Assembly (NCBI RefSeq): GCF_033955345.1 | Contig: NZ_CP138332.1 | Span: 806,001-870,000, forward strand | Length of the DNA stretch: 64,000 nucleotides | DNA from: Sphingobacterium bambusae | GTDB lineage: Bacteria > Bacteroidota > Bacteroidia > Sphingobacteriales > Sphingobacteriaceae | Reading direction: 5' to 3' | Shown here: piece after piece, positions 14,222-23,790 of the stretch | Position numbering within the stretch: position 1 is the first letter of the stretch | Layout of the letters: each line of letters opens with the position of its first letter | Translations under genes and position numbers: made by a program | The notes under the pieces: generated by a model | The model's input: the letters and a program-made list of their open reading frames with translations, nothing else | What the model was told of the DNA's origin: nothing | Databases searched by the model: none

Positions 14222-16966
14222 ATGAATCCATTTTCAGATTCACCATCTTACCGGTGCAACAAAACCAAGCTCCTTCTTTTAAGCGTCTTGCTTTCCCTAC
14301 TTAGCATCAGCATCTATGCGCAACAACAGCCCATATTGGACCAACCTGTTTCGCTGCAACTCCGCCGCGCCACAAAAACCGAGGCCTTAGATGCCCTAGC
14401 GGTCGCCGCCGGAGTCAGCATCAGCTACAGCGGTAGTGAAATCGACGGATCGACACGCGCTACCTATGCCATCAACGGGAAAACACTGCGTGCCGCGATA
14501 AACGAAATCCTAGGGGCGGCACTAGATGACCTCCTTGTTTCAGAACGAACCATTACCATCCGCATCAAAGATACCCCTACGCGGGTGAGGGGTAAGCTTA
14601 CCGACGATCAGGGCATCGCCATCTCCTATGCCACGATCACGCTAGATCAAAAGATCAGCATACAGACCGATGAAGACGGAAATTTCTCGATCTCCATGTC
14701 CCCAGGCCGTCATCATATAACAGCAAGCTCACTGGGCTATAGCAGTAAGCAGATCAACTACCATACGGCGCAGAAAACCAAATCCCTGCATATTGTGCTA
14801 CAACCAGATGTGGCTGCGCTGCAATCGGTCGAAATATATGGACAAAAGGACCAAGCCTACCGCGCCGACCGCTCTTTCATAGGAAGCAAGGTGGAAAGCA
14901 AGCTACAGGAGCTGCCACAAGCTGTATCGGTGGTCACCAAAGAGCTTATTGCCGATCAGGGTGCTGTACGCATCGGTGATATTATCAAAAACCTAAGTGG
15001 TGTAAGCCCCTTTTCGAGTTACGATGATATGGTGATCCGTGGTTTCAGGATTGAGGGAAACAAGAATACACAATTGATCAACGGCATGCGCAGTTTTACC
15101 GGATATTGGAAACAGCCCATGGTGAACTACCTCGAACGTGTCGAGGTGCTCAAAGGACCCTCGTCGGTGCTCTTCGGCAATTCGAGCCCCGGCGGCGTCA
15201 TCAATCGCGTGACCAAGAAGCCACTGGATGAAGACCGCAAATCGCTACAGTTTTCCGTGGGCAGTTTTGATGCTGTGCGTGCATTCGCGGACTTTACCGG
15301 CCCCATGACCAAGGATAAAACCCTGCTCTACCGCCTTAACCTAGGCTATGAAGATGCAGAAAGCTTTCGCGACCTGCTCTTCGACAAAAATATCGTGATC
15401 GCTCCTTCGTTCTCCTTTGTGCCCAACGAAAATACCAGCATCAATTTTGACATGCTTTACAACGATTCGAAATCACGATTGGACCGTGCACAGGCCGTGT
15501 TCGCCGATGGCGACCTCTACTCGACTCCCATCAGCCGCACCATGAACGCTACCAACGATTACCTAAATGAAAAGAACTTTACCGTGACCGCTTCGCTAAG
15601 CCACCGGTTCTCCGAGCGGCTTAGTTTTAACGCTTCATATATGAAAACGGGCTACAGTGAGGATCTTTTAGAACACCGGTCTATAAACACCTATGCCAAA
15701 GACGGAGCTGGAACAGACCTGAACAATATGGTTTTTAGGCACCTATGGATGCGAAAAAGCTATCGCTACATGGACAATGCCACGGCATTTTTAAACTACC
15801 GGCTACCCGGCAAGCGGCTAGCACACAACCTGATTCTAGGCTACGACTATGCGCAGATGAAAGTGCCGCTAGGTGGATCGCAAATGACAGCCACAGGCTA
15901 TAGAAACAGCGATAACACCGGCTTTATCGCGAACTATGACCCTACAAAAAAGGATCTATACCTCTTAGATCCGCAAACGGGAAACCCGGTACCGAATGTG
16001 CCGGCCTACGACCTGAATGATCCGATCAAAAGCCATGAAATGCAAGATGTATCGAAATATTTCTTTACATCAAGCACGGTGCAGCCTACATTTTACAGCC
16101 TCAACTCCTTGTACCTGCAAGATCAGTTAACGGCCGGAAAATTTAAGCTATTGCTAGGCCTTCGCTATGAACGCTACAGCGACCTGCTGAACTACAAAAC
16201 GCTTGAGGAAGATCAGGTAAGGCAATCGGTATTCTTGCCCCGGCTGGGCGTTGTCTACGAAATCAACCAGCAGATCAACGCCTATGCCACCTATGTAGAG
16301 GGCTATAACCCACAAACGGCGTCAGCACTTGCCAATCCGAATGCAGGCGGGCCTTTTGATCCGCTGGAGAACAATATGGTAGAGGTTGGTTTAAAAACCA
16401 GTTGGTTTGACCATAGGCTTGATATCACGAGCTCGGTCTATAAAATTGATCAAAGGAATACCCTATACCCTGCCCTTGATTCCGATAATCCGGAACGCCT
16501 TGAGCAGATCGGCAAGGAACGATCTACAGGTTTTGAACTGGATGTGCAAGGCCGTATTCTGCCCAACTGGAGCATCGTGGCTTCCTATGCCTATAATGAT
16601 GCACAGATTTTGGAAAGTGCAAACGACTATGACCTTGATGTGCAAAAGCCCAATGCCCCGAAAAACTCGGCCAACCTATGGATGCGCTACAACCTGAGCA
16701 ATGGGCTCTTCCAGGGTGTAGGTGTGGCATTCGGGATCAACTATGTCGATCAACGCAATTTAAGGATCCGTAGCTCAGGAAAACAAACTATTCCTGCCTA
16801 CACTATAGCCAATGCCGCGATCTACTACAAGGTGAAGAAGGTACTTATTCAGGCAAACCTCAATAACATTACAGGCAAGACCTACTGGGTGGGCGGATAT
16901 GACTATGTGCGCCTGTTTCCGGGAGCACCGCGAAACTTCCTGCTGACGCTGGGTTATCAGTTTTAA
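14222..16966 (+). CDS. TonB-dependent siderophore receptor with STN signalling domain
   Basis: A 914-aa outer-membrane receptor. Order: signal peptide ending near IYAQQQ; STN domain (about 45-110; LQLRRATKTEALDALAVAAG), which relays to FecR; a carboxypeptidase-regulatory-like beta domain (about 118-195; GKLTDDQGIAISYATITLD); plug (about 220-330; LPQAVSVVTKELI, VEVLKGPSSVLFGNSSPGG); then the beta-barrel ending in NFLLTLGYQF with terminal Phe. The plug motifs fit the ferrichrome/pyoverdine-type siderophore family rather than SusC. The substrate is unknown. It should be induced by the ECF sigma factor two genes upstream. Confidence 0.92.
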   Translation: MNPFSDSPSYRCNKTKLLLLSVLLSLLSISIYAQQQPILDQPVSLQLRRATKTEALDALAVAAGVSISYSGSEIDGSTRATYAINGKTLRAAINEILGAALDDLLVSERTITIRIKDTPTRVRGKLTDDQGIAISYATITLDQKISIQTDEDGNFSISMSPGRHHITASSLGYSSKQINYHTAQKTKSLHIVLQPDVAALQSVEIYGQKDQAYRADRSFIGSKVESKLQELPQAVSVVTKELIADQGAVRIGDIIKNLSGVSPFSSYDDMVIRGFRIEGNKNTQLINGMRSFTGYWKQPMVNYLERVEVLKGPSSVLFGNSSPGGVINRVTKKPLDEDRKSLQFSVGSFDAVRAFADFTGPMTKDKTLLYRLNLGYEDAESFRDLLFDKNIVIAPSFSFVPNENTSINFDMLYNDSKSRLDRAQAVFADGDLYSTPISRTMNATNDYLNEKNFTVTASLSHRFSERLSFNASYMKTGYSEDLLEHRSINTYAKDGAGTDLNNMVFRHLWMRKSYRYMDNATAFLNYRLPGKRLAHNLILGYDYAQMKVPLGGSQMTATGYRNSDNTGFIANYDPTKKDLYLLDPQTGNPVPNVPAYDLNDPIKSHEMQDVSKYFFTSSTVQPTFYSLNSLYLQDQLTAGKFKLLLGLRYERYSDLLNYKTLEEDQVRQSVFLPRLGVVYEINQQINAYATYVEGYNPQTASALANPNAGGPFDPLENNMVEVGLKTSWFDHRLDITSSVYKIDQRNTLYPALDSDNPERLEQIGKERSTGFELDVQGRILPNWSIVASYAYNDAQILESANDYDLDVQKPNAPKNSANLWMRYNLSNGLFQGVGVAFGINYVDQRNLRIRSSGKQTIPAYTIANAAIYYKVKKVLIQANLNNITGKTYWVGGYDYVRLFPGAPRNFLLTLGYQF

Positions 16967-16974
16967 ACAGGCAT

Positions 16975-17017
16975 AAAGATCGTCCCTTTGCGGCAATGCC
17001 GCGCAGGGACGATCTTT
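16975..17017. terminator. Bidirectional terminator between convergent iron genes
   Basis: A 13-bp perfect stem (AAAGATCGTCCCT at 16975-16987, AGGGACGATCTTT at 17005-17017) with a small inner hairpin GCGGC/GCCGC. It lies between the convergent receptor gene and the DUF4374 gene. Confidence 0.8.
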
Positions 17018-17033
17018 ACTTACACTATACGTA

Positions 17034-18311
17034 CTACTTTGTTACAGGAACCCAATTAATCGATCGAATGATGTTCTGTCCCTCAACGGTAAGACCAACT
17101 TTAGCGGATGCCGTTTCTGTATCAAACTTGTATACCTGAGAAACGAATCCTTCATCCGTAAATGAAATAATACCTACATAGCCAGTTTTTCCATCTCGTG
17201 GAGAATAATTACCACTATACTCCGTTATTCCCAAAATAGTTGCAGGATCAGGAGTGCCTGTTACCCATTTAAACGACTGGGTGTATACATTCGCTATAGC
17301 AAATTTCTTGGCATTGTTAGCATAGGTATTATGCGTATCAGACATCATGAGCAAGAAATTTCCCTTGCCTAGATAGAGTTTCCGGAATACATAGTTATTT
17401 CCCGATACATTGGAAATATTGAAAAAGTAACTCTTATCATATTCGGTGGTACCTTTTGCAATTTTCATGATTCCAACTGGCTTCGTAGAGTTTTTAGTAT
17501 TACTAGATCCATTTTCGGTACCTAGAGACATGCCTATAGCATATACATCGCCCTGCTCATCCACTTCGATAGCATCTGTAAAATAGGCACCTATCGCTCC
17601 GGTACGATTATCTCTTATGACCTTCTCAAATTTCATTTCTGGGTAAGAGTAAACAGCGATCCAAGAGCTATCCGGAAAGCTGGTGCCGAAAGAGCGTGCT
17701 GTTTTAATCGAAAGAAATGGCGCAAAAACCTTATCACCTACCTGTTTCACACTAGAAAACATAGCCATCTCCCCATTGCCTGACAAGGTGTTGGTATTAA
17801 TCTGCCCCTGACTAGCGATCTGTAAGGAATTGGTGTTAACGCGATACCAGTTGGACATACTCTGTGTAGGCTCCCAAGCATTCTTAAACATTAAGATATC
17901 CTCGCCTACGGCTCCAAAGGCTGTCATTGTTTCTGTTTGGAAATTCGATAGCTTTTGAAGCTGCGCCTGTTCGTTCATCGAATAGGCCGTTACCGATCCG
18001 GGATTTCCCTGTCCGAACAAAAGGCTAAAGAACTTATTGTTGGCAATTACATAATTGCGGTTTACCCCATCCTGTTCCAAGCCTGTTCCTGTTGTTACCA
18101 ACGTGCCGGAATCCAAGCTGTTCGTCGTGTAGAGCAAATCTGCGCCATTACCCAAGATGTATGACATGTAGGGCAGTGCCGTCACCACAAACCTGCCCTC
18201 TTGCGGAGTTTCTTCCACCGGCGGCTCTGTGGGCTGATCATCTTTCTTACTGCAGGCTGCAAAAATCAGTGCTGCCGATAACAAGCAGCCCATCCATTTA
18301 TTCGTGTTCAT
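17034..18311 (-). CDS. DUF4374 surface lipoprotein (XusB-like), siderophore locus
   Basis: A 425-aa protein with a lipoprotein signal (LSAALIFAACSKKDDQ, Cys about residue 20) and a long chain of beta-strand segments, as expected of the DUF4374 beta-propeller family. Recognisable pieces are RFVVTALPYMSYILGNGADLLYTTNSL and VDEQGDVYAIGMSLG. From memory, the DUF4374 lipoprotein XusB of Bacteroides thetaiotaomicron captures xenosiderophores for the receptor XusA. Here the gene lies 11 nt downstream of a TonB receptor in the same orientation, which fits that role. The family call is fairly firm; the siderophore is unknown. Confidence 0.8.
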   Translation of the reverse strand: MNTNKWMGCLLSAALIFAACSKKDDQPTEPPVEETPQEGRFVVTALPYMSYILGNGADLLYTTNSLDSGTLVTTGTGLEQDGVNRNYVIANNKFFSLLFGQGNPGSVTAYSMNEQAQLQKLSNFQTETMTAFGAVGEDILMFKNAWEPTQSMSNWYRVNTNSLQIASQGQINTNTLSGNGEMAMFSSVKQVGDKVFAPFLSIKTARSFGTSFPDSSWIAVYSYPEMKFEKVIRDNRTGAIGAYFTDAIEVDEQGDVYAIGMSLGTENGSSNTKNSTKPVGIMKIAKGTTEYDKSYFFNISNVSGNNYVFRKLYLGKGNFLLMMSDTHNTYANNAKKFAIANVYTQSFKWVTGTPDPATILGITEYSGNYSPRDGKTGYVGIISFTDEGFVSQVYKFDTETASAKVGLTVEGQNIIRSINWVPVTK

Positions 18312-18322
18312 AGCTTTTATTA

Positions 18323-20521
18323 TTAATGTTTATTGTAATCGATGAAATAGCGCATTTTTAGATAGAATCCCCTACCCGGCTTCTGCAGGCTGAAATTATC
18401 GTAGAGCCGGCGATCCGTAAGGTTTCTACATTCCAATGCAATGTTATATTTACCTTGAGCCAGGGTATATGCGATGCTAGCATCTTGCGCAAGCTGCATC
18501 GGTGTACTGCGCATGCTCGCGGGATTGGCACTACCCGCTGGATATAGAAAAAAATCATGCACATAGAGCACATTGTAAGAGACTATTAAACGGTTTCCCT
18601 GTCCGTACACATTATTGAAAAAAATCGAAGCATCCGCGTTCCCAAACAGGTAAGGGATATTGGGAATACGATCGTTGTAAGACTGGCTTTCCAACACAAT
18701 ACCTTGGGGAAGGTCGGGCAGGTAACGCTGACGATCCCGTATGTTCTGGTACGTCAAATTGGCCCCCAGCGTCAAACGATCTTTGTAAGCATAGCGAAAT
18801 TCAGATTCAATTCCAAGGTTGGATACGGCCGAGAGGTTCTTGGCCACAAGCCTATTGTTCTGATTCACGGTGTAAAAGATGTAATCCTTCGCGTGGAAGT
18901 AAACGCCAGTGAGGTTGACATAAAGCTGATGGCGCCCCTTAAAATTGTGATTCAGGGCAATGCCCAGATTTACATTATCGCTACTTTCAGGACGTACGTC
19001 CCAATTGGCCTCTCCGTTGATAAGATCACCAAAGAAATCATCATACTCGGGCATACGGTTGGTTTTTTCATAGGAAAGCTTTAGTTGAAGATCCTGCCGT
19101 AGAAAATAGCTACTTGCCAGTCCATAACCAAATCGGTGTCTATTTACCTCCACATCTCGGTATACAGTGTCGGTGGGGGTTGCAACATCCGTCTGTATTA
19201 AGATGGTCGATGCCTTTTGGTAGAGATATTTGGCAAATACCGAATTGTTCCACCTGTCATTTGCCGCATATTGATAACTGGCGCCTAGTATATTTTTATA
19301 CGTCTGCTGAGGTAGTTTGTAGCGACGCTCTTCAGGAAAAAGCATATTTCCACCTTTTCGATCAAAACTGTTCCAAACATTGTTCAGCGCGAAAGCATGC
19401 TTCGTATTGGGTGTATAGCTCACACTGCCTGCCACGTTAGCCAAGTTATTGCGATAGCGCAGCAACTGATGGGCACGTTCTCCGCCAGCTCCCGCATACT
19501 TGATCGAGTCGCCCAGCCACCCGTAACGCGCAAAGACCGTATCTATATTCTGCTCCGTACCCATATTATAGTTGGCATTCAGCGAGACATCCAAGCCATC
19601 TAACCATAAATCATTTTTGCGGTAACGCAGGGTCGGCATCACGATACTACCACGTGTATGCCAAGCACCGAAAACGGCATCCATGCGCGCTCCGGTCTGT
19701 ATTTCCTTGTAGTTTTTACCCAATGTGATGCCCAATAGCAACTCATCGGCCCATTCCTTATCCAATACACCAACCTGCGTAATGATCGTTTCATTATGGA
19801 ACCTGTCATGAAAGCGACGCACCGTCGTATCCGGATAGTATTTACCCGTGCGGATATCCGCAGCATCTAACGTTACCTTGTAATCATTATCCGAATAGTT
19901 TTGAAAGGCATTCAACTGCAAAGTGAGTCCACTAGATGAGGTTATCGCCGCATTGACATTGCTGCGATGTGTGTTAAAGGAACCATACGAATACCCAACA
20001 TCCACAAAATTGCGTTTTTTATTTCCTGTAATAATATTCACTGCTCCTCCTAATGCGTCACTACCGAGCCATATGGGTACTACGCCCTTGTATACTTCAA
20101 TACGTTCGGCGATATTAATCGGAATATTATTTATCTGGAAAGAAGTGCCAAAATTGTCTATAGGTACGCCGTCCATGAAAAACTTGACGCGCTTCCCTGA
20201 AAAGCCATTAATGGAAAAATCAAAATCAGACCCTACTCCCCCCGTCTCCCGCAAACGCGCGCCGGGAACCCGATCCAGCACATGGGCAATATCAAGGGTT
20301 GTGTTGTGTAATTTTTTGGCATCTACAGCAGTAATATTATAGGCCCTTCTGCCTGCAAGTTGCGCCGCAGAAAGCCCCAAGACGCTTACTGTTTCGATGC
20401 TAGCGGTATCGGCGCTTAGCGCAACACTATCGGGTTGGACAGATTGCGCCCGAACTCCAGAAAACAATATCAAAAGCGAAGCAACAGCTGCTAATATTCG
20501 GAATAAGGGAAAAGAGATCAA
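18323..20521 (-). CDS. TonB-dependent receptor paired with DUF4374 lipoprotein (XusA-like)
   Basis: A 732-aa outer-membrane receptor. It has a signal peptide (LLILFSGVRAQS), no STN or carboxypeptidase-like domain, and a short TonB-box region (SIETVSVLG). The plug has VLDRVPGARLRETGGVGSDF, INGFSGKRVKFFMDGVPID and VYKGVVPIWLGSDALGGAVNI, and the barrel ends YFIDYNKH. It leads a two-gene operon with the DUF4374 lipoprotein. Its promoter region holds a -7 element (20572-20565), an iron-box-like palindrome (20530-20552) and an AraC-type double repeat (20605-20636). Iron-siderophore import is the likely role. Confidence 0.88.
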   Translation of the reverse strand: MISFPLFRILAAVASLLILFSGVRAQSVQPDSVALSADTASIETVSVLGLSAAQLAGRRAYNITAVDAKKLHNTTLDIAHVLDRVPGARLRETGGVGSDFDFSINGFSGKRVKFFMDGVPIDNFGTSFQINNIPINIAERIEVYKGVVPIWLGSDALGGAVNIITGNKKRNFVDVGYSYGSFNTHRSNVNAAITSSSGLTLQLNAFQNYSDNDYKVTLDAADIRTGKYYPDTTVRRFHDRFHNETIITQVGVLDKEWADELLLGITLGKNYKEIQTGARMDAVFGAWHTRGSIVMPTLRYRKNDLWLDGLDVSLNANYNMGTEQNIDTVFARYGWLGDSIKYAGAGGERAHQLLRYRNNLANVAGSVSYTPNTKHAFALNNVWNSFDRKGGNMLFPEERRYKLPQQTYKNILGASYQYAANDRWNNSVFAKYLYQKASTILIQTDVATPTDTVYRDVEVNRHRFGYGLASSYFLRQDLQLKLSYEKTNRMPEYDDFFGDLINGEANWDVRPESSDNVNLGIALNHNFKGRHQLYVNLTGVYFHAKDYIFYTVNQNNRLVAKNLSAVSNLGIESEFRYAYKDRLTLGANLTYQNIRDRQRYLPDLPQGIVLESQSYNDRIPNIPYLFGNADASIFFNNVYGQGNRLIVSYNVLYVHDFFLYPAGSANPASMRSTPMQLAQDASIAYTLAQGKYNIALECRNLTDRRLYDNFSLQKPGRGFYLKMRYFIDYNKH

Positions 20522-20529
20522 GTAAATTT

Positions 20530-20552
20530 TTATTTATATTAATTATAAACTA
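20530..20552. promoter_or_regulatory. Iron-box-like palindrome before the XusA-like receptor
   Basis: A 23-bp element starting TTATTTA and containing TTATAAA at 20543-20549. It matches the element before the other receptor at 43675-43697 at 17 of 23 positions. It lies just downstream of the predicted start point, where a Fur-type repressor would block transcription. The assignment to Fur is inference. Confidence 0.45.
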
Positions 20553-20564
20553 TTTTTGAATGGC

Positions 20565-20636
20565 CAAACTTAGCGCTTTTGCTAGCGATAATTTTATGGG
20601 ATTGGAAGTATTAATTATGCAAAAAGAAGTATTGCG
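20565..20636 (-). promoter_or_regulatory. -7 element and AraC-type direct repeats, XusA-like operon
   Basis: The minus strand has TAAGTTTG (20572-20565) as -7 element. Starting exactly 40 bp away is GAAGTATTAATTATGC (20605 on), with the GAAGTATT core repeated 21 bp later (20626-20633). The second repeat abuts the ATG of the divergent AraC gene at 20637. A near-identical arrangement lies at 23791-23862. Confidence 0.65.
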
Positions 20637-21623
20637 ATGATCGAGACAATTCGAAATACCGACTTCGAGGATTTCACGATTCCCCATCCAACTAAGGTGG
20701 GTAAGGACGAGCCCTCATATTGGAGCGACAGCCTTTTTTCTACCCCAAACGGTCCTATACATTTTGCCGAACAACAACTGCGAGAAGAGCTGTCGATTGT
20801 GCAAGGGCGTTATGAACTATCCAAGCACACCAGCATTGATGGGGCTGGCGACGGCGCATTGTTGGAGATACAGTTCAACCTGTCGCAACATGACATACAT
20901 TACCAAGATAATGATGGACGTGAATTGACTTCTGCTGCTCAATCTTGCAACATCGTTTACCTTTCTGTGACGGATAATGCTGCAAAAATACACTTTAAGA
21001 AGGACATCACTTACGACACCTTTGACATCCACCTGCCCATTGGACTGCTTGATGTGTACGCTGGTGAATCCAAACTCATGGATAGTTTTATTCAAAGTAT
21101 ACATCTAGATCGGAGCAGTATGTTGTCTGCACAGCGTATGTCCATCGATCCTAAGTTGTTCAACTGCATTGTCGATATAAAGGCTTGTAAACTCGACGGG
21201 CTATCACGTAAGATATACCTCGAATCGAAGGTCTATGAACTGATCGCGCTACTTACTGGCAACGCAGAAAAGTCGGAACCAGTATGCAAATTGGGCAAGG
21301 AGGATCAGGAGCGTATACATCATGCAGCGATTTTACTACGTGAGCATATAGATTCGCCGGTAACGATCATCGAACTATCGCGCCTTGTGGGCATCAACCA
21401 AACAAAACTTAAATACGGATTTCGCGAGTTGTTCGGCACAACGGTGTTCGGATACATTCAAGAAATCAAGATGCACCAAGCAAAGCAAGAGCTTCTGGAT
21501 ACCGATTTATCCATTCAGGAGATCGGCTATAGACTCGGTTACCAAAACATGTCCAACTTCAGTATCGCCTTTAAAAAGTTTTATGGCTACTCGCCGATGA
21601 AATTGCGTGGACACAAAATTTAA
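20637..21623 (+). CDS. AraC-family regulator of the siderophore locus (PchR-like)
   Basis: A 328-aa protein. The N-terminal ~220 residues form an unclassified ligand-sensing part. The C-terminal ~100 residues are a double helix-turn-helix AraC domain: VTIIELSRLVGINQTKLKYGF, then LSIQEIGYRLGYQNMSNFSIAFKKFYGYSP. PchR-type regulators of this kind sense intracellular ferric siderophore and activate its receptor. Its start codon touches the direct repeats shared with the receptor promoter, so it should also control itself. It overlaps the convergent PepSY gene by 4 bp at the 3' ends. Confidence 0.88.
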   Translation: MIETIRNTDFEDFTIPHPTKVGKDEPSYWSDSLFSTPNGPIHFAEQQLREELSIVQGRYELSKHTSIDGAGDGALLEIQFNLSQHDIHYQDNDGRELTSAAQSCNIVYLSVTDNAAKIHFKKDITYDTFDIHLPIGLLDVYAGESKLMDSFIQSIHLDRSSMLSAQRMSIDPKLFNCIVDIKACKLDGLSRKIYLESKVYELIALLTGNAEKSEPVCKLGKEDQERIHHAAILLREHIDSPVTIIELSRLVGINQTKLKYGFRELFGTTVFGYIQEIKMHQAKQELLDTDLSIQEIGYRLGYQNMSNFSIAFKKFYGYSPMKLRGHKI

Positions 21624-23170
21624 GACAAATTAGTAGCTCGTTGCTTTTGGGAGTACCCAGCACAAAAGACAGCTATAATTCCCACCAAAAGCCAGCAGCC
21701 ATCAACAATAGATACATAAGGATAAGCGTCGCCAATCTCCCAACCCCAATCACCGGTTCTCCAACCGTTTGAAATCGGAACTAGTAGCGCAAATATCCCC
21801 ATCAAAACCAGGCAACGTATAAATATATCGCGTTCATTCTTCATGAAATAACACACCACCGACAACATGAACCAGCTCCCGAAAAAGATTGCGTTTACCC
21901 GATCAACATGGTCTGCACCTTTTGGCACCCAATGTTCCGCATTAAAAAGTAGCGCTGTGGCGGGAAGAAGCGAAAAACAAACCGCTAGGTAAGCCATGGT
22001 TATTCGGTGGTGAAAACGACGCTGCCCTTCGGTATAGCTAGGTTTGTTCCTTGCCTGCTTCCACATCATCACACCGCTAATGATCACAAAACAGCTGATC
22101 ATGGATAGCAAAAAATAGAAAAGCTTGAGCGGCCAGCCGCCAAACGTAGCGAAGTGCAATTTACTGATGCCCTGTAGTAGTGATTGTTGGTAGTTCTTCT
22201 CTCCGGGTGAAAGCGTTAGCTTGTAGTTCCCCGTGTTTAGATCGGCGATAATCAAACCGTCCGAATTGAAACGTTGTGGATCAATAAGGTCCATACTCAT
22301 CACAGCATTGTCATGTCCTGGATTTACGATTTCTAGATAGGAAACAGTAGCATCTGGATAATCCGCTCGTACAGCATCAAGAAGCTGCTGAACGGGGATA
22401 TTAGTGGCGGGGCGGGCATCTTCACCATGTGCATGGAATGCTTCGGGCGGATAGATCATCGTCACCAATTTACCCTGATCACCTCCGAACAGTACAAAGA
22501 CTGCGGGCGCAAGGATAAATAGGCTGAGCATGTAGAAAGCTCCCGTGATGGCATACATCAATTGGAAAGGAAGCCCCAAAATACCAAACACGGTATGGGC
22601 ATTTGTCCAAAACTGCTTTCGCAGATCTCGAAAGGAAAAAGCGAAAAACTTACTTCGAATGTTCTGCCAATGGATGAGCAGCCCAGTGACGACCGCAAAA
22701 GAAAAAAACAACGCGACAAAACCAGCAATATATCGTCCGATATACCATGGTAGCTGATCCAAAAAGTGAAGACGATAAAGTGTCTCTCCTACAGTAGCCC
22801 CTTCGCCATCCTTCAAATCCAGCAAGCTATCGGTCAGTGGATTATACGTGTAGGTTTCGTACGCTTCCGACTCACCGGTCAAATAAAACGTATAGATAGG
22901 CTTTGCATCAGTGGGTAGAATTACCCGTAACTCGTGAATCTCCATCCCGCCGTTACTCACCGATGCGAGCCGATGCATCATCCTTTCGTAATCCAGTTGT
23001 GTACTCTTTTTTATGCGCGCCTCTGGATCTTCCCATTGGTAGACCTCCTGTTTATAGAGTGCTATTGCACCAGCAAAAAACATAATAAAAAGTACCGCAC
23101 TAATAGCTATCCCGCTCACGGTATGGGTGTGGAACAAAATATTAAAGTGTTTTACGGACAAACGTTTCAT
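21620..23170 (-). CDS. PepSY inner-membrane protein (XusC/siderophore reductase-like)
   Basis: A 516-aa protein counted from MKRLSVKHFN at 23170; a longer frame exists but this ATG overlaps the previous stop as ATGA. It is a PepSY-associated transmembrane protein with helices at the N-terminus (HTVSGIAISAVLFIMFFAGAI), middle (IAGFVALFFSFAVVTGLLIHW, with conserved His) and C-terminus. Periplasmic PepSY-like stretches include WEDPEARIKKS and LRVILPTDAKPIYTFYLTG. Such proteins handle ferric siderophores at the inner membrane, probably reducing or passing the iron. It is the last gene of a three-gene operon whose promoter shares the AraC box. Confidence 0.85.
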   Translation of the reverse strand: MKRLSVKHFNILFHTHTVSGIAISAVLFIMFFAGAIALYKQEVYQWEDPEARIKKSTQLDYERMMHRLASVSNGGMEIHELRVILPTDAKPIYTFYLTGESEAYETYTYNPLTDSLLDLKDGEGATVGETLYRLHFLDQLPWYIGRYIAGFVALFFSFAVVTGLLIHWQNIRSKFFAFSFRDLRKQFWTNAHTVFGILGLPFQLMYAITGAFYMLSLFILAPAVFVLFGGDQGKLVTMIYPPEAFHAHGEDARPATNIPVQQLLDAVRADYPDATVSYLEIVNPGHDNAVMSMDLIDPQRFNSDGLIIADLNTGNYKLTLSPGEKNYQQSLLQGISKLHFATFGGWPLKLFYFLLSMISCFVIISGVMMWKQARNKPSYTEGQRRFHHRITMAYLAVCFSLLPATALLFNAEHWVPKGADHVDRVNAIFFGSWFMLSVVCYFMKNERDIFIRCLVLMGIFALLVPISNGWRTGDWGWEIGDAYPYVSIVDGCWLLVGIIAVFCAGYSQKQRATNLS

Positions 23171-23454
23171 AACGGCCCTCCCTGAAAAGCAATCAGTAAC
23201 ATGACGACGGTTAATAATAAATAGATCCCCCATACGTGCCAACCATTTTTAGCTAAAAAGGCAAGCACCATCAGTATGGTCCAGAGGAAGAAACCAACAA
23301 AGGCACCGGACACGAGCAAGTTTAGACCAATCAACGGAATTCGTGCCATGGCCAAGTGAACCGCTGTGGAGAGCAGGTATCCTCCAAACAATCCCGCCGA
23401 AATCTTCAGCATGCGTTGACCGGGACGATTCAAGTATTTGGATTTTGCAGGCAT
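23167..23454 (-). CDS. DUF3649-like small membrane protein
   Basis: A 95-aa protein from the ATG at 23454, directly after the previous stop. It has three membrane helices: ISAGLFGGYLLSTAVHLAMA, LNLLVSGAFVGFFLWTILMV and WHVWGIYLLLTVVMLL. The GGYLLSTA motif and length resemble DUF3649, which usually accompanies DUF3325 and PepSY proteins in siderophore operons. Function is unknown. Tight coupling (1-nt gap upstream, ATGA overlap downstream) shows it belongs to the iron operon. Confidence 0.65.
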   Translation of the reverse strand: MPAKSKYLNRPGQRMLKISAGLFGGYLLSTAVHLAMARIPLIGLNLLVSGAFVGFFLWTILMVLAFLAKNGWHVWGIYLLLTVVMLLIAFQGGPL

Positions 23455-23455
23455 A

Positions 23456-23773
23456 CTAAAAAGAAAGAATAAACCCACTTAGGCAGAGTAGGTGAACGAG
23501 TAATAAAAATGCTAATCTGAAAATTCTAGACGACGCTAAAAAGAAGATTGTGGTGGAAAAAATAGCCATCAGCGTAGCCAAAAAAAACAATATTCCCGTA
23601 GTAACTCCTTTATCCAAACACAAAAGTAGTAAGGAGAGCAACAGTGTTGTCCAAGTACAATAACGTATGCAGGGCATTGAAAAGGAAGTTCCTTTAGGCA
23701 GCGGCCAAAACCGCGATTGCCTGTAACTACCCAAAACACCGAGAAAACTTAGATAAATCGATATGCTGGTCAT
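23456..23773 (-). CDS. DUF3325-like small membrane protein, first gene of PepSY operon
   Basis: A 105-aa protein from the ATG at 23773 (MTSISIYLSFLGVLG). A longer frame reaches 23938, but that extension crosses the promoter and AraC box and has no membrane character. It has three to four helices, including TWTTLLLSLLLLCLDKGV and LATLMAIFSTTIFFLA. Size, position and pattern fit DUF3325, the usual partner of DUF3649 and PepSY. No function is known. The predicted start point lies about 10-15 nt inside the leader at 23784-23790. Confidence 0.6.
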   Translation of the reverse strand: MTSISIYLSFLGVLGSYRQSRFWPLPKGTSFSMPCIRYCTWTTLLLSLLLLCLDKGVTTGILFFLATLMAIFSTTIFFLASSRIFRLAFLLLVHLLCLSGFILSF

Positions 23774-23790
23774 AATAATTAAATGCAATC

